A stretch of DNA of 64,000 nt from Euzebyella saccharophila (GCF_014855495.1 NZ_JACYFJ010000004.1:310001-374000); one strand, 5' to 3'; positions 55,959 to 64,000 are shown, counted from the stretch's first letter. Notes: generated by a model from the sequence alone, not told the origin. A program made the numbers and translations.

Positions 55959-57944
55959 ATGGTACAGTTAAGAATTTTTAGCTTCCTCTTCTTACTCATC
56001 TCCTTCAACGCTTTTTCTCAAACAGATGAATTCGGTAAACTCACTCAAGCAGAGAGAAACCTAAAAATCTACGAAAAAGATTCCAGCGCCTTTGCAGTGG
56101 TATTATATGAAAAGGGCAACAATTATTTTAAGGTTGTTGACAACTACATTAGATTGATAAAGGAGTACCATGTTAAAATAAAAGTTTTAGATAAAAGGGG
56201 CTTTGACCAAGGAACCATTTCCATTCCTCTGTACAAAGGGAAAACCTCCGAAGAAAAAATTGATAAAATTAAAGCGGTAACCCACCTAAATGGAATAAAA
56301 TATCCCGTTAGGGCATCAGAGTTTTTCAAAAACAATTTAAATGAATTTTGGAAAGAACAGACATTTACCTTCCCTAAACTAGAAGAAGGCTGTATTTTAG
56401 AATATTCCTATAAAATTATTTCTCCATTTTTCTTCAATCTCACTGGCTGGGATTTTCAATCTGATATTCCAAAATTACATAGTGAATACAATGCCCAAAT
56501 ACCTGGCAATTATGTCTACAACAGAACCCTTATTGGAAACTTAACATTAGACACAAATGATGCGAGCATCAAGAAAAACTGTTTTGAGGTACCAGGCTAT
56601 TCCCAAATTGCAGATTGTGAGGTACTAAAATATTCCATGAAAGACGTTCCTGCATTTAAAAGTGAAAAGGAGTTTATGCTTTCTGAAAGAAACTATAAAT
56701 CGCGCTTAGATTTTGAATTGGCCAAACACAACAGATTTGATGGTGTTGTAGATAAATACACCCAATCTTGGGAAGACGTTGATAAAGAGTTTAAAAGTGA
56801 CAAGGATATAGGGCGCCAATTAACCAAAAACAATTTTTTTGAAAAACATGTTCCCGAAGCACTATTTCTAGAGAAGGACCCGTTGACAAAGGCTCAAAAC
56901 ATCTACAAATTTGTACGGTCCCATTATACATGGAACGGTAAGTACGGAGTTTACGGAAAAGCCAGGGTAAAGGACGCCTTTGAAAACAATTCTGGAAGCG
57001 CCAGTGAAATAAATATGGCCTTGATCAATTTGTTAAACTCGGCAGGCCTACCAACCAATCTAATGCTATTGTCTACTCGAGAAGCCGGACTCCCCAAGCA
57101 GACCCACCCGGTAATGTCAGATTTCAATTACTGCTTGGCCTACCTAAAAATAGATGATCAAGTATTTCTATTGGATGCCACGGATAAATATATGCCTTTT
57201 GGTATGCTTCCTTTCAAAACCCTCAACCATTATGGCAGGGTCATGGATTTTAAAAATGATAGTTATTGGGCAAAAATTGTGCCTGGCAGCAACAATGTTT
57301 TACAGGTCAGGGCTAGCGTAAATTTAGATATGGAGAATAATCTCCTTTCCGGAATCATGGATAAAACAGCTCATGGTTATTTTGCCTTGAACACTTACAA
57401 AAAATTAGCGGACACCAATGAACAGGCGTATTTAAATTATTTGGAAAAAGATGCCTTTGGCGATTTTGAAATTACCGAATATGAACTTAATGAAGACCTG
57501 AGTACCGAAAATAAAACCATGGAGCGCATCCATTTTCAAACTGAAGGTGATTTAAATTCCAAGATGCTATACATCAACCCATTTCACAGCGTCTTTTACA
57601 AGGAAAATCCTTTTAGCCTTGCAGAACGAAATTATCCTATAGACTTTGGTTATAATCGGACCTATAAATACAACTGGGCTCTTAACATCCCGGAAGGTTA
57701 CGAAGTAGTGGATTTACCAAAAAAGAATCGTGTAACCGTTGGCGAAAGCGATTTAATACTGGATTTCACCCCTTTGAAATCACCCACACAGATTGGAATT
57801 AATTTTACCCTTTTAGTGCGCAATAGCCTTTTGTCTCCCAAGGATTACAAAGCCATAAAAGAACTTTTTGCCAAAGCCATTGATATTCAAAGCAATTCAT
57901 TGGTTGTACTTAAAAAGACGACCATAAGTAACACTAGTCAATAA
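55959..57944 (+). CDS. DUF3857/transglutaminase-like exported protein, catalytic residues missing
   Basis: A 661-residue exported protein with a signal peptide (LRIFSFLFLLISFNAFSQ). The N-terminal half (about 45-210) is a DUF3857 domain (VKVLDKRGFDQGTISIPLY, LEYSYKIISPFF). It is followed by a transglutaminase-like core (about 310-420): AQNIYKFVRSHYTWN, NSGSASEINMALINLLNSAGLPTNLMLLST, and YLKIDDQVFLLDATDKY. In active transglutaminases a Cys follows the Gly of this block; here it is GSASE, and the usual His position reads FNYCLAYL, so the Cys and His seem lost. A C-terminal DUF3858-like strand-rich region follows. It is likely a binding protein rather than a protease. It converges on the MarR-GNAT gene. 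Confidence 0.85.
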   Translation: MVQLRIFSFLFLLISFNAFSQTDEFGKLTQAERNLKIYEKDSSAFAVVLYEKGNNYFKVVDNYIRLIKEYHVKIKVLDKRGFDQGTISIPLYKGKTSEEKIDKIKAVTHLNGIKYPVRASEFFKNNLNEFWKEQTFTFPKLEEGCILEYSYKIISPFFFNLTGWDFQSDIPKLHSEYNAQIPGNYVYNRTLIGNLTLDTNDASIKKNCFEVPGYSQIADCEVLKYSMKDVPAFKSEKEFMLSERNYKSRLDFELAKHNRFDGVVDKYTQSWEDVDKEFKSDKDIGRQLTKNNFFEKHVPEALFLEKDPLTKAQNIYKFVRSHYTWNGKYGVYGKARVKDAFENNSGSASEINMALINLLNSAGLPTNLMLLSTREAGLPKQTHPVMSDFNYCLAYLKIDDQVFLLDATDKYMPFGMLPFKTLNHYGRVMDFKNDSYWAKIVPGSNNVLQVRASVNLDMENNLLSGIMDKTAHGYFALNTYKKLADTNEQAYLNYLEKDAFGDFEITEYELNEDLSTENKTMERIHFQTEGDLNSKMLYINPFHSVFYKENPFSLAERNYPIDFGYNRTYKYNWALNIPEGYEVVDLPKKNRVTVGESDLILDFTPLKSPTQIGINFTLLVRNSLLSPKDYKAIKELFAKAIDIQSNSLVVLKKTTISNTSQ

Positions 57945-57948
57945 GGAA

Positions 57949-58905
57949 TTACTCTAGCATCTTTTCCATCTGTATATTGCTTCGGGAATAAGGCGTTGGC
58001 CTATGTGCTACTTTTTTAAAGCCTAATTTTTGGTACAAATTAATGGCCGGTTTTAATACTGTGTTACTTTCTAAGTACACCTTTTTGGCTCCCAGTTTCT
58101 TTGCTTCCTCCAAAACGGATTTCCCTAATAAATATCCGATACTCTTTCCTTGCGCCTTGGGGCTTACTCCCATTTTCGCTAATTCGTAATCGTAATCGGG
58201 GTCGTTCATTTTTATCAGGGCACACACTCCCAAAGGTTCACCGTCGTAAAGGGCCACCATAATCTTACCTCCAAGGTTTAATATATATTCTTCTGGATGG
58301 TCAAGTGCCTTGTAATCCTCCTTTTCCATCACGAAATACTTCGAGATCCATTCTTCATTTAGGCTTTTAAAAATTTCTTTAAAAGCACTGGTATATGGTA
58401 CAATTTTTACCTTTTTTGCTTCCCTGATTTTGCGTTGCTCTTTTACCCTTTCAAAAAGGGATTTTTGTTCAAAAAGAAACTCCCATTCCGCCAAGGCCTC
58501 CCAAAGATTATGGTTTGCCTGAGATAGCAATTGGTCTACTGCGGCATCTACATCCTTGCATTGCACATCGATAATATGCCTGGCATTCTTCTCCCCCTTA
58601 TCGGTCAAACGAACCGTGTTTCTTCTTTTATCTTCCTTACAGACCTGTTTTTCCAATAGGTCCTTTTTCAACATCTCTTTTACCATTTTGGTAACGGATG
58701 GCTGAGAGTGCGAAATTTTATCTGCAATTTCCGTAATGGTCAATGCCCCAACTTGCGACAAAACGAACAACACCGGAAACCAATTGGGCGAAACATCCAA
58801 TTGGTACATCTCATAAATTTTCCCTGCGTCTTCGGTCATTTGAGCTGATAACATGCGTAACCTGCTTCCCAGGGCTATCTTTCCTGTTCTATCAAAAAAA
58901 TTCAT
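57949..58905 (-). CDS. MarR-GNAT fusion regulator/acetyltransferase
   Basis: A 318-residue two-domain protein. Residues about 1-150 form a MarR-type winged helix (LTITEIADKISHSQPSVTKMVKEML recognition region shown in part, and KEDKRRNTVRLTDKGEKNA wing). Residues about 165-315 form a GNAT acetyltransferase (MVALYDGEPLGVCALIKMN, AKMGVSPKAQGKSIGYLLGK, YLESNTVLKPAINLYQKLGF). Such fusions are recurrent in bacteria and may couple ligand acetylation to gene control. The upstream palindrome suggests autoregulation. Target genes are unknown. Confidence 0.92.
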   Translation of the reverse strand: MNFFDRTGKIALGSRLRMLSAQMTEDAGKIYEMYQLDVSPNWFPVLFVLSQVGALTITEIADKISHSQPSVTKMVKEMLKKDLLEKQVCKEDKRRNTVRLTDKGEKNARHIIDVQCKDVDAAVDQLLSQANHNLWEALAEWEFLFEQKSLFERVKEQRKIREAKKVKIVPYTSAFKEIFKSLNEEWISKYFVMEKEDYKALDHPEEYILNLGGKIMVALYDGEPLGVCALIKMNDPDYDYELAKMGVSPKAQGKSIGYLLGKSVLEEAKKLGAKKVYLESNTVLKPAINLYQKLGFKKVAHRPTPYSRSNIQMEKMLE

Positions 58906-58919
58906 AAATAAGTATTTAT

Positions 58920-58931
58920 ATAACTGGTTAT
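58920..58931. promoter_or_regulatory. Palindrome ATAACTGGTTAT, candidate MarR operator
   Basis: A 5-2-5 inverted repeat 15 bases upstream of the MarR-GNAT start codon, beside an A/T-rich stretch with a TTGGCA-like element on the minus strand. The placement suits autorepression. Confidence 0.35.
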
Positions 58932-58983
58932 GCCAATATATTTATTTTATATAATTCTGCTACTAGAATGATAAGGAAATAGA

Positions 58984-59967
58984 TTAAAGTCGGGGTGTTT
59001 CTATCAGAAAATCATCTTCCCAAATAGCTTTTTGGGTAGCGTTATCGATATTACCTCCGGTCAAAACCATCATAATCCGTTTTTTGGATTTTTGGGTCTT
59101 CAACCATTGAAATACCCCTTCCATAGTCATGGCACTGGTGGGTTCCAAATGTAGTTTTAATAAGTGCGTCAGCCATTGTGTCCAATAGACAATTCGATCC
59201 TCGGTAATTTCATACATCCCATCCAAATGCTTGAGGTGTTCAAAAGTAATGTCGCCTACGGCCATGGTCATTACTCCATCTGCCAACGTCTTAGGTTTTG
59301 AGGCAAGCCGCTGAATGGAATTTTTCCGGAGGGATTCTGCCGCATCATTAGCGTTCAAAGGTTCTACCCCAAAGACCTTACTTTTTGGAGACATTCCCTT
59401 GGTGGCCACCAAAGTTCCGGATACGAGTCCCCCACCGCCACAAGGGGCAAAAACTGCATCGATTTTTGGCACGTCTTGTAGCGCCTCATACATGGCCGTA
59501 CCTTGACCTGCGATTACTTGCTCATGATTAAAAGGAGGAATCCAATAGGTACCCTCTTCTTCCGAAGCCTTTTTTACTTTTGCATCGGCCAAATCCCTTG
59601 TTTCACACAGAACCACTTCCGCCCCGTACGATTTGGTAGCCTCTATTTTAACCTTACTTGAGTAGTCTGGCATATAAATCGTCGCAGGAATATGGTACCG
59701 ATTAGCCGCCCAAGCAATGGCCTGCGCATGGTTGCCGCTACTGTTTGCCACTATCCTCTTCGGTTTTTGACCCGTTTCAATCAACCACGAAATGGTATTA
59801 CAGCCTCCCCGCGCCTTAAAGGCCCCTATTTTCTGAAGACATTCAGCCTTAAAAAATACATCGTGTCCCAGCCATTTATTTAATAATTGAGAGCTAAGAA
59901 CGGGTGTTCTTTTTACTTGCCCTTCTATTCGACCACAAGCTTTTTCAATATCATTTAGGCTGATCAT
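58984..59967 (-). CDS. Threonine/serine dehydratase-like PLP enzyme
   Basis: A 327-residue fold-type II PLP enzyme. The lysine that binds PLP is in IGAFKARGGCNTISW (about 51), substrate-loop Asn in VANSSGNHAQAIAWAA, and the phosphate-binding CGGGGLVSG (about 182), all as in threonine dehydratase or serine racemase. It lacks the C-terminal ACT regulatory domain of biosynthetic IlvA, which suggests a catabolic enzyme or serine racemase-like role. An upstream TTG (59991) would add eight residues; the ATG at 59967 is chosen. It stands alone, 79 bases from the MarR-GNAT start, same strand. Confidence 0.9.
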   Translation of the reverse strand: MISLNDIEKACGRIEGQVKRTPVLSSQLLNKWLGHDVFFKAECLQKIGAFKARGGCNTISWLIETGQKPKRIVANSSGNHAQAIAWAANRYHIPATIYMPDYSSKVKIEATKSYGAEVVLCETRDLADAKVKKASEEEGTYWIPPFNHEQVIAGQGTAMYEALQDVPKIDAVFAPCGGGGLVSGTLVATKGMSPKSKVFGVEPLNANDAAESLRKNSIQRLASKPKTLADGVMTMAVGDITFEHLKHLDGMYEITEDRIVYWTQWLTHLLKLHLEPTSAMTMEGVFQWLKTQKSKKRIMMVLTGGNIDNATQKAIWEDDFLIETPRL

Positions 59968-60069
59968 GGGTAGGAATTTAAAAACATGCAAATTAGCATT
60001 TTTAAAACGGTACTCTCTCGTTAGTCATGTAAAATATCGTTCCCTTCTTTTGTTCACTTACGATTATTG

Positions 60070-60237
60070 ATGCAATCCGGTCAAACGTGGACTTGTTTGA
60101 TTTTTTTGCAACTTCAGCTTACCAAAAATTCCTATACTGCAAGCATTGTAGAGCAAAAGAAATATTTAGAAACTAAAATCGGCTATGTGCCGATATGCCC
60201 TTCCCAAGAACAACTGCTTAAAAAAGTCCTTATGTAG
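60070..60237 (+). CDS. Possible 55-residue small protein
   Basis: An ATG at 60070 opens a frame of 55 codons ending TAG at 60235-60237 inside the terminator-like hairpin. The protein begins MQSGQTWTCLIFLQLQL and continues NSYTASIVEQKKYLETKIGY, and the end is QEQLLKKVLM. The codons look ordinary for this genome, but no family is recognised and no good promoter was found. It could be a remnant of a lost gene, a small protein, or chance. A terminator hairpin that overlaps a stop codon is the main support. Confidence 0.25.
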   Translation: MQSGQTWTCLIFLQLQLTKNSYTASIVEQKKYLETKIGYVPICPSQEQLLKKVLM

Positions 60238-60246
60238 GACTTTTTT
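60220..60246 (+). terminator. Orphan terminator hairpin in a divergent promoter region
   Basis: AAAAAAGTCCT (60220-60230) pairs perfectly with AGGACTTTTTT (60236-60246) over a 5-base loop, followed by AG. It would end a short transcript arising between 59970 and 60220, since no annotated gene enters it. Confidence 0.7.
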
Positions 60247-60316
60247 AGTTTCTACCAAGCAGCAACTGACATTAATTTGATAACTTGCCGCTACCAATTA
60301 CCAAACCACACCACCA

Positions 60317-61921
60317 ATGAATCTGAAGTATCTTACTTTGGCCTTGTTGCCAATTATATTTGCCTCCTGTAGGGAAGAATCCAAATCTCGTCAATCCACA
60401 AAAAGGCCCAATATTGTTTTTATCATGTCTGATGACCACGCTTATCAAGCCATCAGTGCCTATGATGACAAGCTGATCCAAACGCCCAACATCGATAGGA
60501 TTGCCAAGGAGGGAATGCTTTTTAACAATGCAACAGTTACGAATTCCATTTGTGCTCCCTCTAGGGCCGTTATTCTTACCGGAAAGCATTCGCACCTCAA
60601 CGGTAAAATAGACAATCGAATGCCGTTTGACACGACCAATGTCACTTTTCCGCAACTGTTACAAAAAGCGGGATACCAGACGGCTATGTTCGGGAAACTT
60701 CATTTTGGAAACAATCCCAAGGGTTTTGATGAATTTAAAATTTTACCCGGACAAGGGGATTATTACAATCCAAAATTCATTACCCAAACCGGAGATACCA
60801 CCATCACGGGCTACGTGACCGATATCATTACTGATTTGACGATTGATTGGATGGAAAAAAGAAGGAATCCCGCGAAACCCTTTTTATTGATGTACCTTCA
60901 CAAGGCTCCGCACCGTACTTGGATGCCTGCCGAACGACATTATCCCGAATTCACCAAAAAAAGCTACCCCCTACCTGAAACGCTTTTTGACGATTATACC
61001 ACTAGGAATGCCGCTTCCCCATCCGCAGAAATGGGCATTCTCAAACACATGCAAATATCGTACGATCTTAAAGTGCCGGATCGCATTGCCAACACTTTAG
61101 ACATTAAAAACTGGAACCAGATAGGTAATCGTATCGGAAGATTAAATGCCGACCAACGTGCTGCTTGGGATGTGGTTTATAATCCGATTGCAGAAGATTT
61201 TGCGGAGAAATTCCCAAATATGAACGACAGTCTTTTGACGGTCTGGAAATACCAACGCTACATGCAAGACTATTTAGGAACCATAGCTGCAGTTGATGAA
61301 AACGTGGGTCGTTTATTGAATTATTTAGACAAAAAAGACCTATCTGAAAACACTTTAGTGGTCTATACCTCCGATCAAGGGTTTTATCTGGGCGAACACG
61401 GTTGGTTCGATAAGCGATTTATGTATAACGAATCTTTTAAAACACCGCTGTTAATCAAGTGGCCCAACGTTATTACGCCCAATACCACCGAAGAAGAAAT
61501 GGTACAAAACCTTGATTTTGCCCAAACCTTTTTGGAAGTTGCCGGAGTGAACCCACCTTCCGATATGCAGGGCGAAAGTCTGGTACCCCTTTTAAAGGGG
61601 GAAAAAGAAGCTTGGGATAGAGACGCTGTGTACTACCACTATTATGAATATCCCGGGGAACATGCGGTAAAGAGACATTATGGCATTTCCACCAAAGAAT
61701 TTAAGCTCATTCATTTTTATCATGATGTTGACGAATGGGAGCTGTACGACCGACTCAAAGACCCGAACGAAATTCGAAACGTTTATGAAGAACCGGAATA
61801 TGCCGAAACGGTAGAGGCTATGAAAGAAAAATTAGAAGAAGTAAGAAAAAAATATAAAGATTCTGATGAGCTGAGTAACGGATACATTGAACTTTACAAA
61901 GAAAATGGGTGGATCAAGTAA
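60317..61921 (+). CDS. Sulfatase lipoprotein
   Basis: A 534-residue type I sulfatase with a lipoprotein leader (LTLALLPIIFASC, Cys18), so it is anchored outside the cytosol, probably at the cell surface. Metal site RPNIVFIMSDDHAYQAISAY, maturation motif SICAPSRAVILTGKHSH with formylglycine Cys79, FGKLHFGNNPKGFDEF, HKAPHRTWMPAERHYPEF, and the second metal site VVYTSDQGFYLGEHGWFDKR are all present. The HRTWMP segment resembles the N-acetylglucosamine-6-sulfatase/mucin desulfating branch (S1_11), stated cautiously. It likely removes sulfate from polysaccharides. Separate orientation from the dehydratase suggests its own promoter. Confidence 0.93.
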   Translation: MNLKYLTLALLPIIFASCREESKSRQSTKRPNIVFIMSDDHAYQAISAYDDKLIQTPNIDRIAKEGMLFNNATVTNSICAPSRAVILTGKHSHLNGKIDNRMPFDTTNVTFPQLLQKAGYQTAMFGKLHFGNNPKGFDEFKILPGQGDYYNPKFITQTGDTTITGYVTDIITDLTIDWMEKRRNPAKPFLLMYLHKAPHRTWMPAERHYPEFTKKSYPLPETLFDDYTTRNAASPSAEMGILKHMQISYDLKVPDRIANTLDIKNWNQIGNRIGRLNADQRAAWDVVYNPIAEDFAEKFPNMNDSLLTVWKYQRYMQDYLGTIAAVDENVGRLLNYLDKKDLSENTLVVYTSDQGFYLGEHGWFDKRFMYNESFKTPLLIKWPNVITPNTTEEEMVQNLDFAQTFLEVAGVNPPSDMQGESLVPLLKGEKEAWDRDAVYYHYYEYPGEHAVKRHYGISTKEFKLIHFYHDVDEWELYDRLKDPNEIRNVYEEPEYAETVEAMKEKLEEVRKKYKDSDELSNGYIELYKENGWIK

Positions 61922-61960
61922 GCTACCATTCATCTGCCTTTTAAAGAATTAGCAGTGGCA

Positions 61961-62332
61961 TCACGATTTTTTATAAAATCGGTTTCCCCTTAGCTCGTAG
62001 GCTTCGGCGATTACCTCTTGAAGAACCTGATCGTCAATTTCTTCTAAGGAGGTATAGCGTAAGGATTTGACCACCTTTCGTTTTTCGGTGTTCATTTTAT
62101 CTAAATGCTTGGTCAAGTGGGCGGAGTTCCAAAAAGCGATATCTACGAAATTCTTTTTGTGGGATGCGTTCAAATAACAAATAGGACTTTTACCCACATA
62201 AAAACAGGGAATTCGCCATTTGTATTTCATTTCTACTTCTGGTAACACCCGCTGAATGGTCATCTGTAAATGCAGTAAGACACTTTTGTACGGTTGCGGT
62301 TGGTTGAGGATGTATTCTTCGGCTGGGTTCAT
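61961..62332 (-). CDS. DUF1801-domain protein
   Basis: A 123-residue cytosolic protein of the DUF1801/YdhG-like family: NPAEEYILNQPQPYKSVLLHL, IQRVLPEVEMKYKWRIPCFYV, ICYLNASHKKNFVDIAFWNS, and a helical C-terminus. Function is unknown. It is convergent with the sulfatase and divergent from the phospholipase gene. Confidence 0.88.
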   Translation of the reverse strand: MNPAEEYILNQPQPYKSVLLHLQMTIQRVLPEVEMKYKWRIPCFYVGKSPICYLNASHKKNFVDIAFWNSAHLTKHLDKMNTEKRKVVKSLRYTSLEEIDDQVLQEVIAEAYELRGNRFYKKS

Positions 62333-62372
62333 TTTCCTACTAAAATTATGATAAACAAAGGCCTAAGAGGCA

Positions 62373-62399
62373 TTGGGCGGTATCAAATATATACTTTTG
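62373..62399 (+). promoter_or_regulatory. Promoter candidate for pldA
   Basis: TTG (62373-62375) and TACTTTTG (62392-62399) are 16 bases apart, one below the usual range. Transcription would start after the first in-frame ATG (62373), supporting the downstream start. Confidence 0.4.
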
Positions 62400-62417
62400 C
62401 CAAAAGATTGCCCTTCA

Positions 62418-63335
62418 ATGATTAAAAGAAATAGTAGTCCGCCCCTTTGCAAAATGCTATTACTATCCATACTGATAGTGGTCCAATTAGGTTTTTCTCA
62501 AGACAATGTGGACCAAGATTGGATTTTCAAGAACAGTAAAACCCTTTCCGAACTTTGGGAATTGGATGAGGAGCACCATAGAGGTACGTTTTTAATCACT
62601 TCCTACAAGCCCATCTATTTTACGCTTGCTAAATTTTCTACTGATACCAACAAATTTCCAATTAGCGAAGAACGTAACAACGTGCTACCTGAACCCGTAG
62701 ACCTCAATGTCGTGGAAGCCAAATTTCAACTGAGTATGAAAACCAAGGTTTTCTATAAGGTTTTATGGGGAAAGGCCGATGTTTGGGCCGCTTACTCACA
62801 ACGGGCCTACTGGCAGATTTACAACAAGGAACTCTCAAGACCCTTTAGGGAAACCAATTACGAACCGGAAATCATCCTGAACTTTCCGGTAAATTTTGAT
62901 GTATTAGGATTCAAAGGAAAAATGTTGGGTGCGGCTTTTATTCATGAATCCAATGGGCGTTCAAACCCTATTTCCAGAAGTTGGAACCGACTGGCTTTTC
63001 ACGCCGGTTTTGACCGTGGACCGTTACAAATTATGCTTAAAAATTGGATTCGACTCGGTGGAAGCAATGACGACAACCCACAAATATCCGATTATATAGG
63101 CCGAGGCGAGGCTAAGGTTACCTACGATTGGGGCCGGCAGCGCTTTTATGCCATTGTCCGGCATTCCCTAAAATTCGGGAATAAAAGCAGAGGAAGTATA
63201 CAGTTGAATTACACCTTCCCCATCATTAAAAATTTTAGTGGACATATTCAAGTTTTTGATGGCTACGGTGAAAGTATGATCGATTACAACCATAGACAGA
63301 CCACTTTTGGATTGGGAGTAAGTTTAATCAATTAA
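62418..63335 (+). CDS. pldA: Outer-membrane phospholipase A
   Basis: A 305-residue outer-membrane phospholipase that hydrolyses glycerophospholipids, usually maintaining outer-membrane asymmetry. A hydrophobic leader (MLLLSILIVVQLGFSQ) is followed by a 12-strand barrel pattern. The catalytic signature HESNGRSNPISRSWNR holds His176 and Ser178, and TNYEPEIILNFPVNF and FYAIVRHSLKFGNKSRG (with Asn/calcium region) are typical. The frame opens at 62373; the ATG at 62418 or a later one at 62454 fits the signal peptide and promoter. Confidence 0.92.
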   Translation: MIKRNSSPPLCKMLLLSILIVVQLGFSQDNVDQDWIFKNSKTLSELWELDEEHHRGTFLITSYKPIYFTLAKFSTDTNKFPISEERNNVLPEPVDLNVVEAKFQLSMKTKVFYKVLWGKADVWAAYSQRAYWQIYNKELSRPFRETNYEPEIILNFPVNFDVLGFKGKMLGAAFIHESNGRSNPISRSWNRLAFHAGFDRGPLQIMLKNWIRLGGSNDDNPQISDYIGRGEAKVTYDWGRQRFYAIVRHSLKFGNKSRGSIQLNYTFPIIKNFSGHIQVFDGYGESMIDYNHRQTTFGLGVSLIN

Positions 63336-63376
63336 CGAAATGGGGAATTGGAAGAATAGTTCTTTGTTCAATAGAA

Positions 63377-63643
63377 CTACATTCTACTAAAGTCTAAAAT
63401 GGACTTGGGAAAATCAGCTTGCAGTAATTGATAGAAGGTAGACGGAGTGTTTTCAGACAGACTGATATTTTTGCCTTCGACATCAACATCAAATTGAAAA
63501 CAAGAAAAATCATAACAGCGATCGGGGTCTACTCGGCTAATTAAAAACTTGGTGATTTTTGGTCTTAACTGGTATTCTAATTCAACACAATAACTTTTGA
63601 GGAGAGGGTCTCCGTTGATATTGATAAGCCAATTAAAAGTCAT
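63377..63643 (-). CDS. Small hypothetical protein
   Basis: An 88-residue frame from an ATG, without signal peptide or clear membrane helix: WLININGDPLLKSYCVELEY, then PKITKFLISRVDPDRCYDFS and a C-terminal LLQADFPKSILDFSRM. Codon use looks like real coding, but I do not recognise a family. It lies between pldA and the next sulfatase. It may be a genuine small gene. Confidence 0.5.
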   Translation of the reverse strand: MTFNWLININGDPLLKSYCVELEYQLRPKITKFLISRVDPDRCYDFSCFQFDVDVEGKNISLSENTPSTFYQLLQADFPKSILDFSRM

Positions 63644-63770
63644 CGTGGGAATATTTAAAAGCAGAGCAATATATAACTTATTTACAATTTATTTACATTA
63701 AATATACCTTAAATTAAATCACTGAATTCATCAAATCATTCCTTACCAACCAACAACCAAACTTAAAGCA

Positions 63771-64000
63771 ATGAAATTCAAAATTCTATCTCTTCTAATA
63801 ATCTCATTACAGCTTACCAGTTGCCAGCAACAGCCCGAAGAAAAAATTAAAAGACCCAATATTCTCTTCATCATTGCCGATGATTTAACCACTACGGCCC
63901 TTTCTTGTTATGGAAACAAACTTGAAATCAGCCCGAATATCGACGAATTGGCTTCTGCAAGTGTTATTTATACTAAGGCATATAGCCAGTATCCCGTTTG
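63771..64000 (+). CDS. Sulfatase lipoprotein, N-terminal part (cut by window end)
   Basis: The first 76 complete codons of a sulfatase. The lipoprotein leader (ILSLLIISLQLTSC, Cys18) is followed by the metal site PNILFIIADDLTTTALSCY and NIDELASASVIYTKAYSQYPV. The window ends two bases into the next codon (TG), consistent with a following Cys of a CxxSR maturation motif in the iduronate-2-sulfatase branch; this last point is inference. It suggests a sulfatase cluster continues to the right. Confidence 0.88.
   Translation, partial: MKFKILSLLIISLQLTSCQQQPEEKIKRPNILFIIADDLTTTALSCYGNKLEISPNIDELASASVIYTKAYSQYPV

Larger units (their letters stand above)
59968..60316. other. Divergent intergenic region with orphan terminator and small ORF
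   Basis: 349 bases between a minus-strand dehydratase gene and a plus-strand sulfatase gene. It holds a plus-strand 55-codon ORF (60070-60237), a 6-bp hairpin (ATCGGC/GCCGAT, 60178-60194), and an 11-bp terminator-like hairpin (60220-60246) that no flanking gene needs. Confidence 0.6.

Overview
The window is chromosomal DNA from a member of the Flavobacteriaceae (Bacteroidota), most likely a marine polysaccharide degrader. The evidence for this is: type IX secretion type B sorting domains; a fused SecDF; a proline-tRNA ligase of the short type; promoters of the Bacteroidota form (TTG or TTTG, about 19 bases, TAnnTTTG); start codons preceded by A-rich DNA rather than Shine-Dalgarno sequences; many lipoproteins and outer-membrane barrels; and three sulfatases. 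I saw no rRNA, CRISPR array, insertion sequence, phage or restriction-modification gene. The sequence reads as a stable core chromosome segment with accessory islands toward the right end.

Layout. 1-3.1 kb: the end of rho, a lipoprotein, and two tandem paralogous seven-helix membrane proteins of unknown function. 3.3-6.1 kb: the proline operon proC-proB-proA. 6.1-8.3 kb (minus): proS, two identical tRNA-Glu genes and rpsT. 8.3-11.1 kb: a Gly/Trp/Tyr-rich lipoprotein and a FadL-type barrel. 11.2-14.5 kb (minus): two paralogous secreted proteins with type B sorting domains. 14.7-20.5 kb: a compact operon folE-cysS-yidD-lgt-DUF192 lipoprotein-GNAT-tandem ABC ATPase. 20.5-30.2 kb (mostly minus): secDF, mdh, small envelope proteins, gyrB and asnB. 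30.5-38.7 kb: secreted proteins and lipoproteins (DUF2911, amidohydrolase, NIPSNAP, OmpA-like, a diheme cytochrome with calcium-binding repeats) and an outer-membrane barrel. 38.7-41.7 kb: a 1,007-residue TPR protein paired with that barrel. 42-46.7 kb: ftsE without ftsX, a membrane-anchored Nudix-like protein, a sulfatase, a polyphosphate-glucokinase-like gene and a lipoprotein. 46.8-51.2 kb: an SDR, typA, a barrel gene broken by one in-frame stop, and kdsA. 51.2-55.8 kb: an iron/siderophore uptake operon (TonB receptor, DUF3325-like, DUF3649-like, PepSY) with two palindromic operator candidates around its promoter. 56-64 kb: a DUF3857/transglutaminase-like protein lacking its catalytic residues, a MarR-GNAT fusion, a PLP dehydratase, two sulfatases (the second cut by the window end), DUF1801 and outer-membrane phospholipase A.

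How the genes work together. Several blocks serve envelope biogenesis: YidD and SecDF insert or translocate proteins, Lgt lipidates the many lipoproteins, and KdsA makes KDO. Glutamate and proline metabolism cluster together (proCBA, tRNA-Glu, proS). The iron operon is the clearest regulated accessory unit. The sulfatases at the right edge probably open a polysaccharide utilisation region that continues outside the window.

I did not find a clear new defence or mobile system. The best candidates for something undescribed are the double palindrome around the iron-uptake promoter, the tandem seven-helix proteins, the TPR-barrel pair, the membrane-Nudix fusion with a broken Nudix box, and an orphan terminator fused to the end of a 55-codon ORF at 60.1-60.25 kb.
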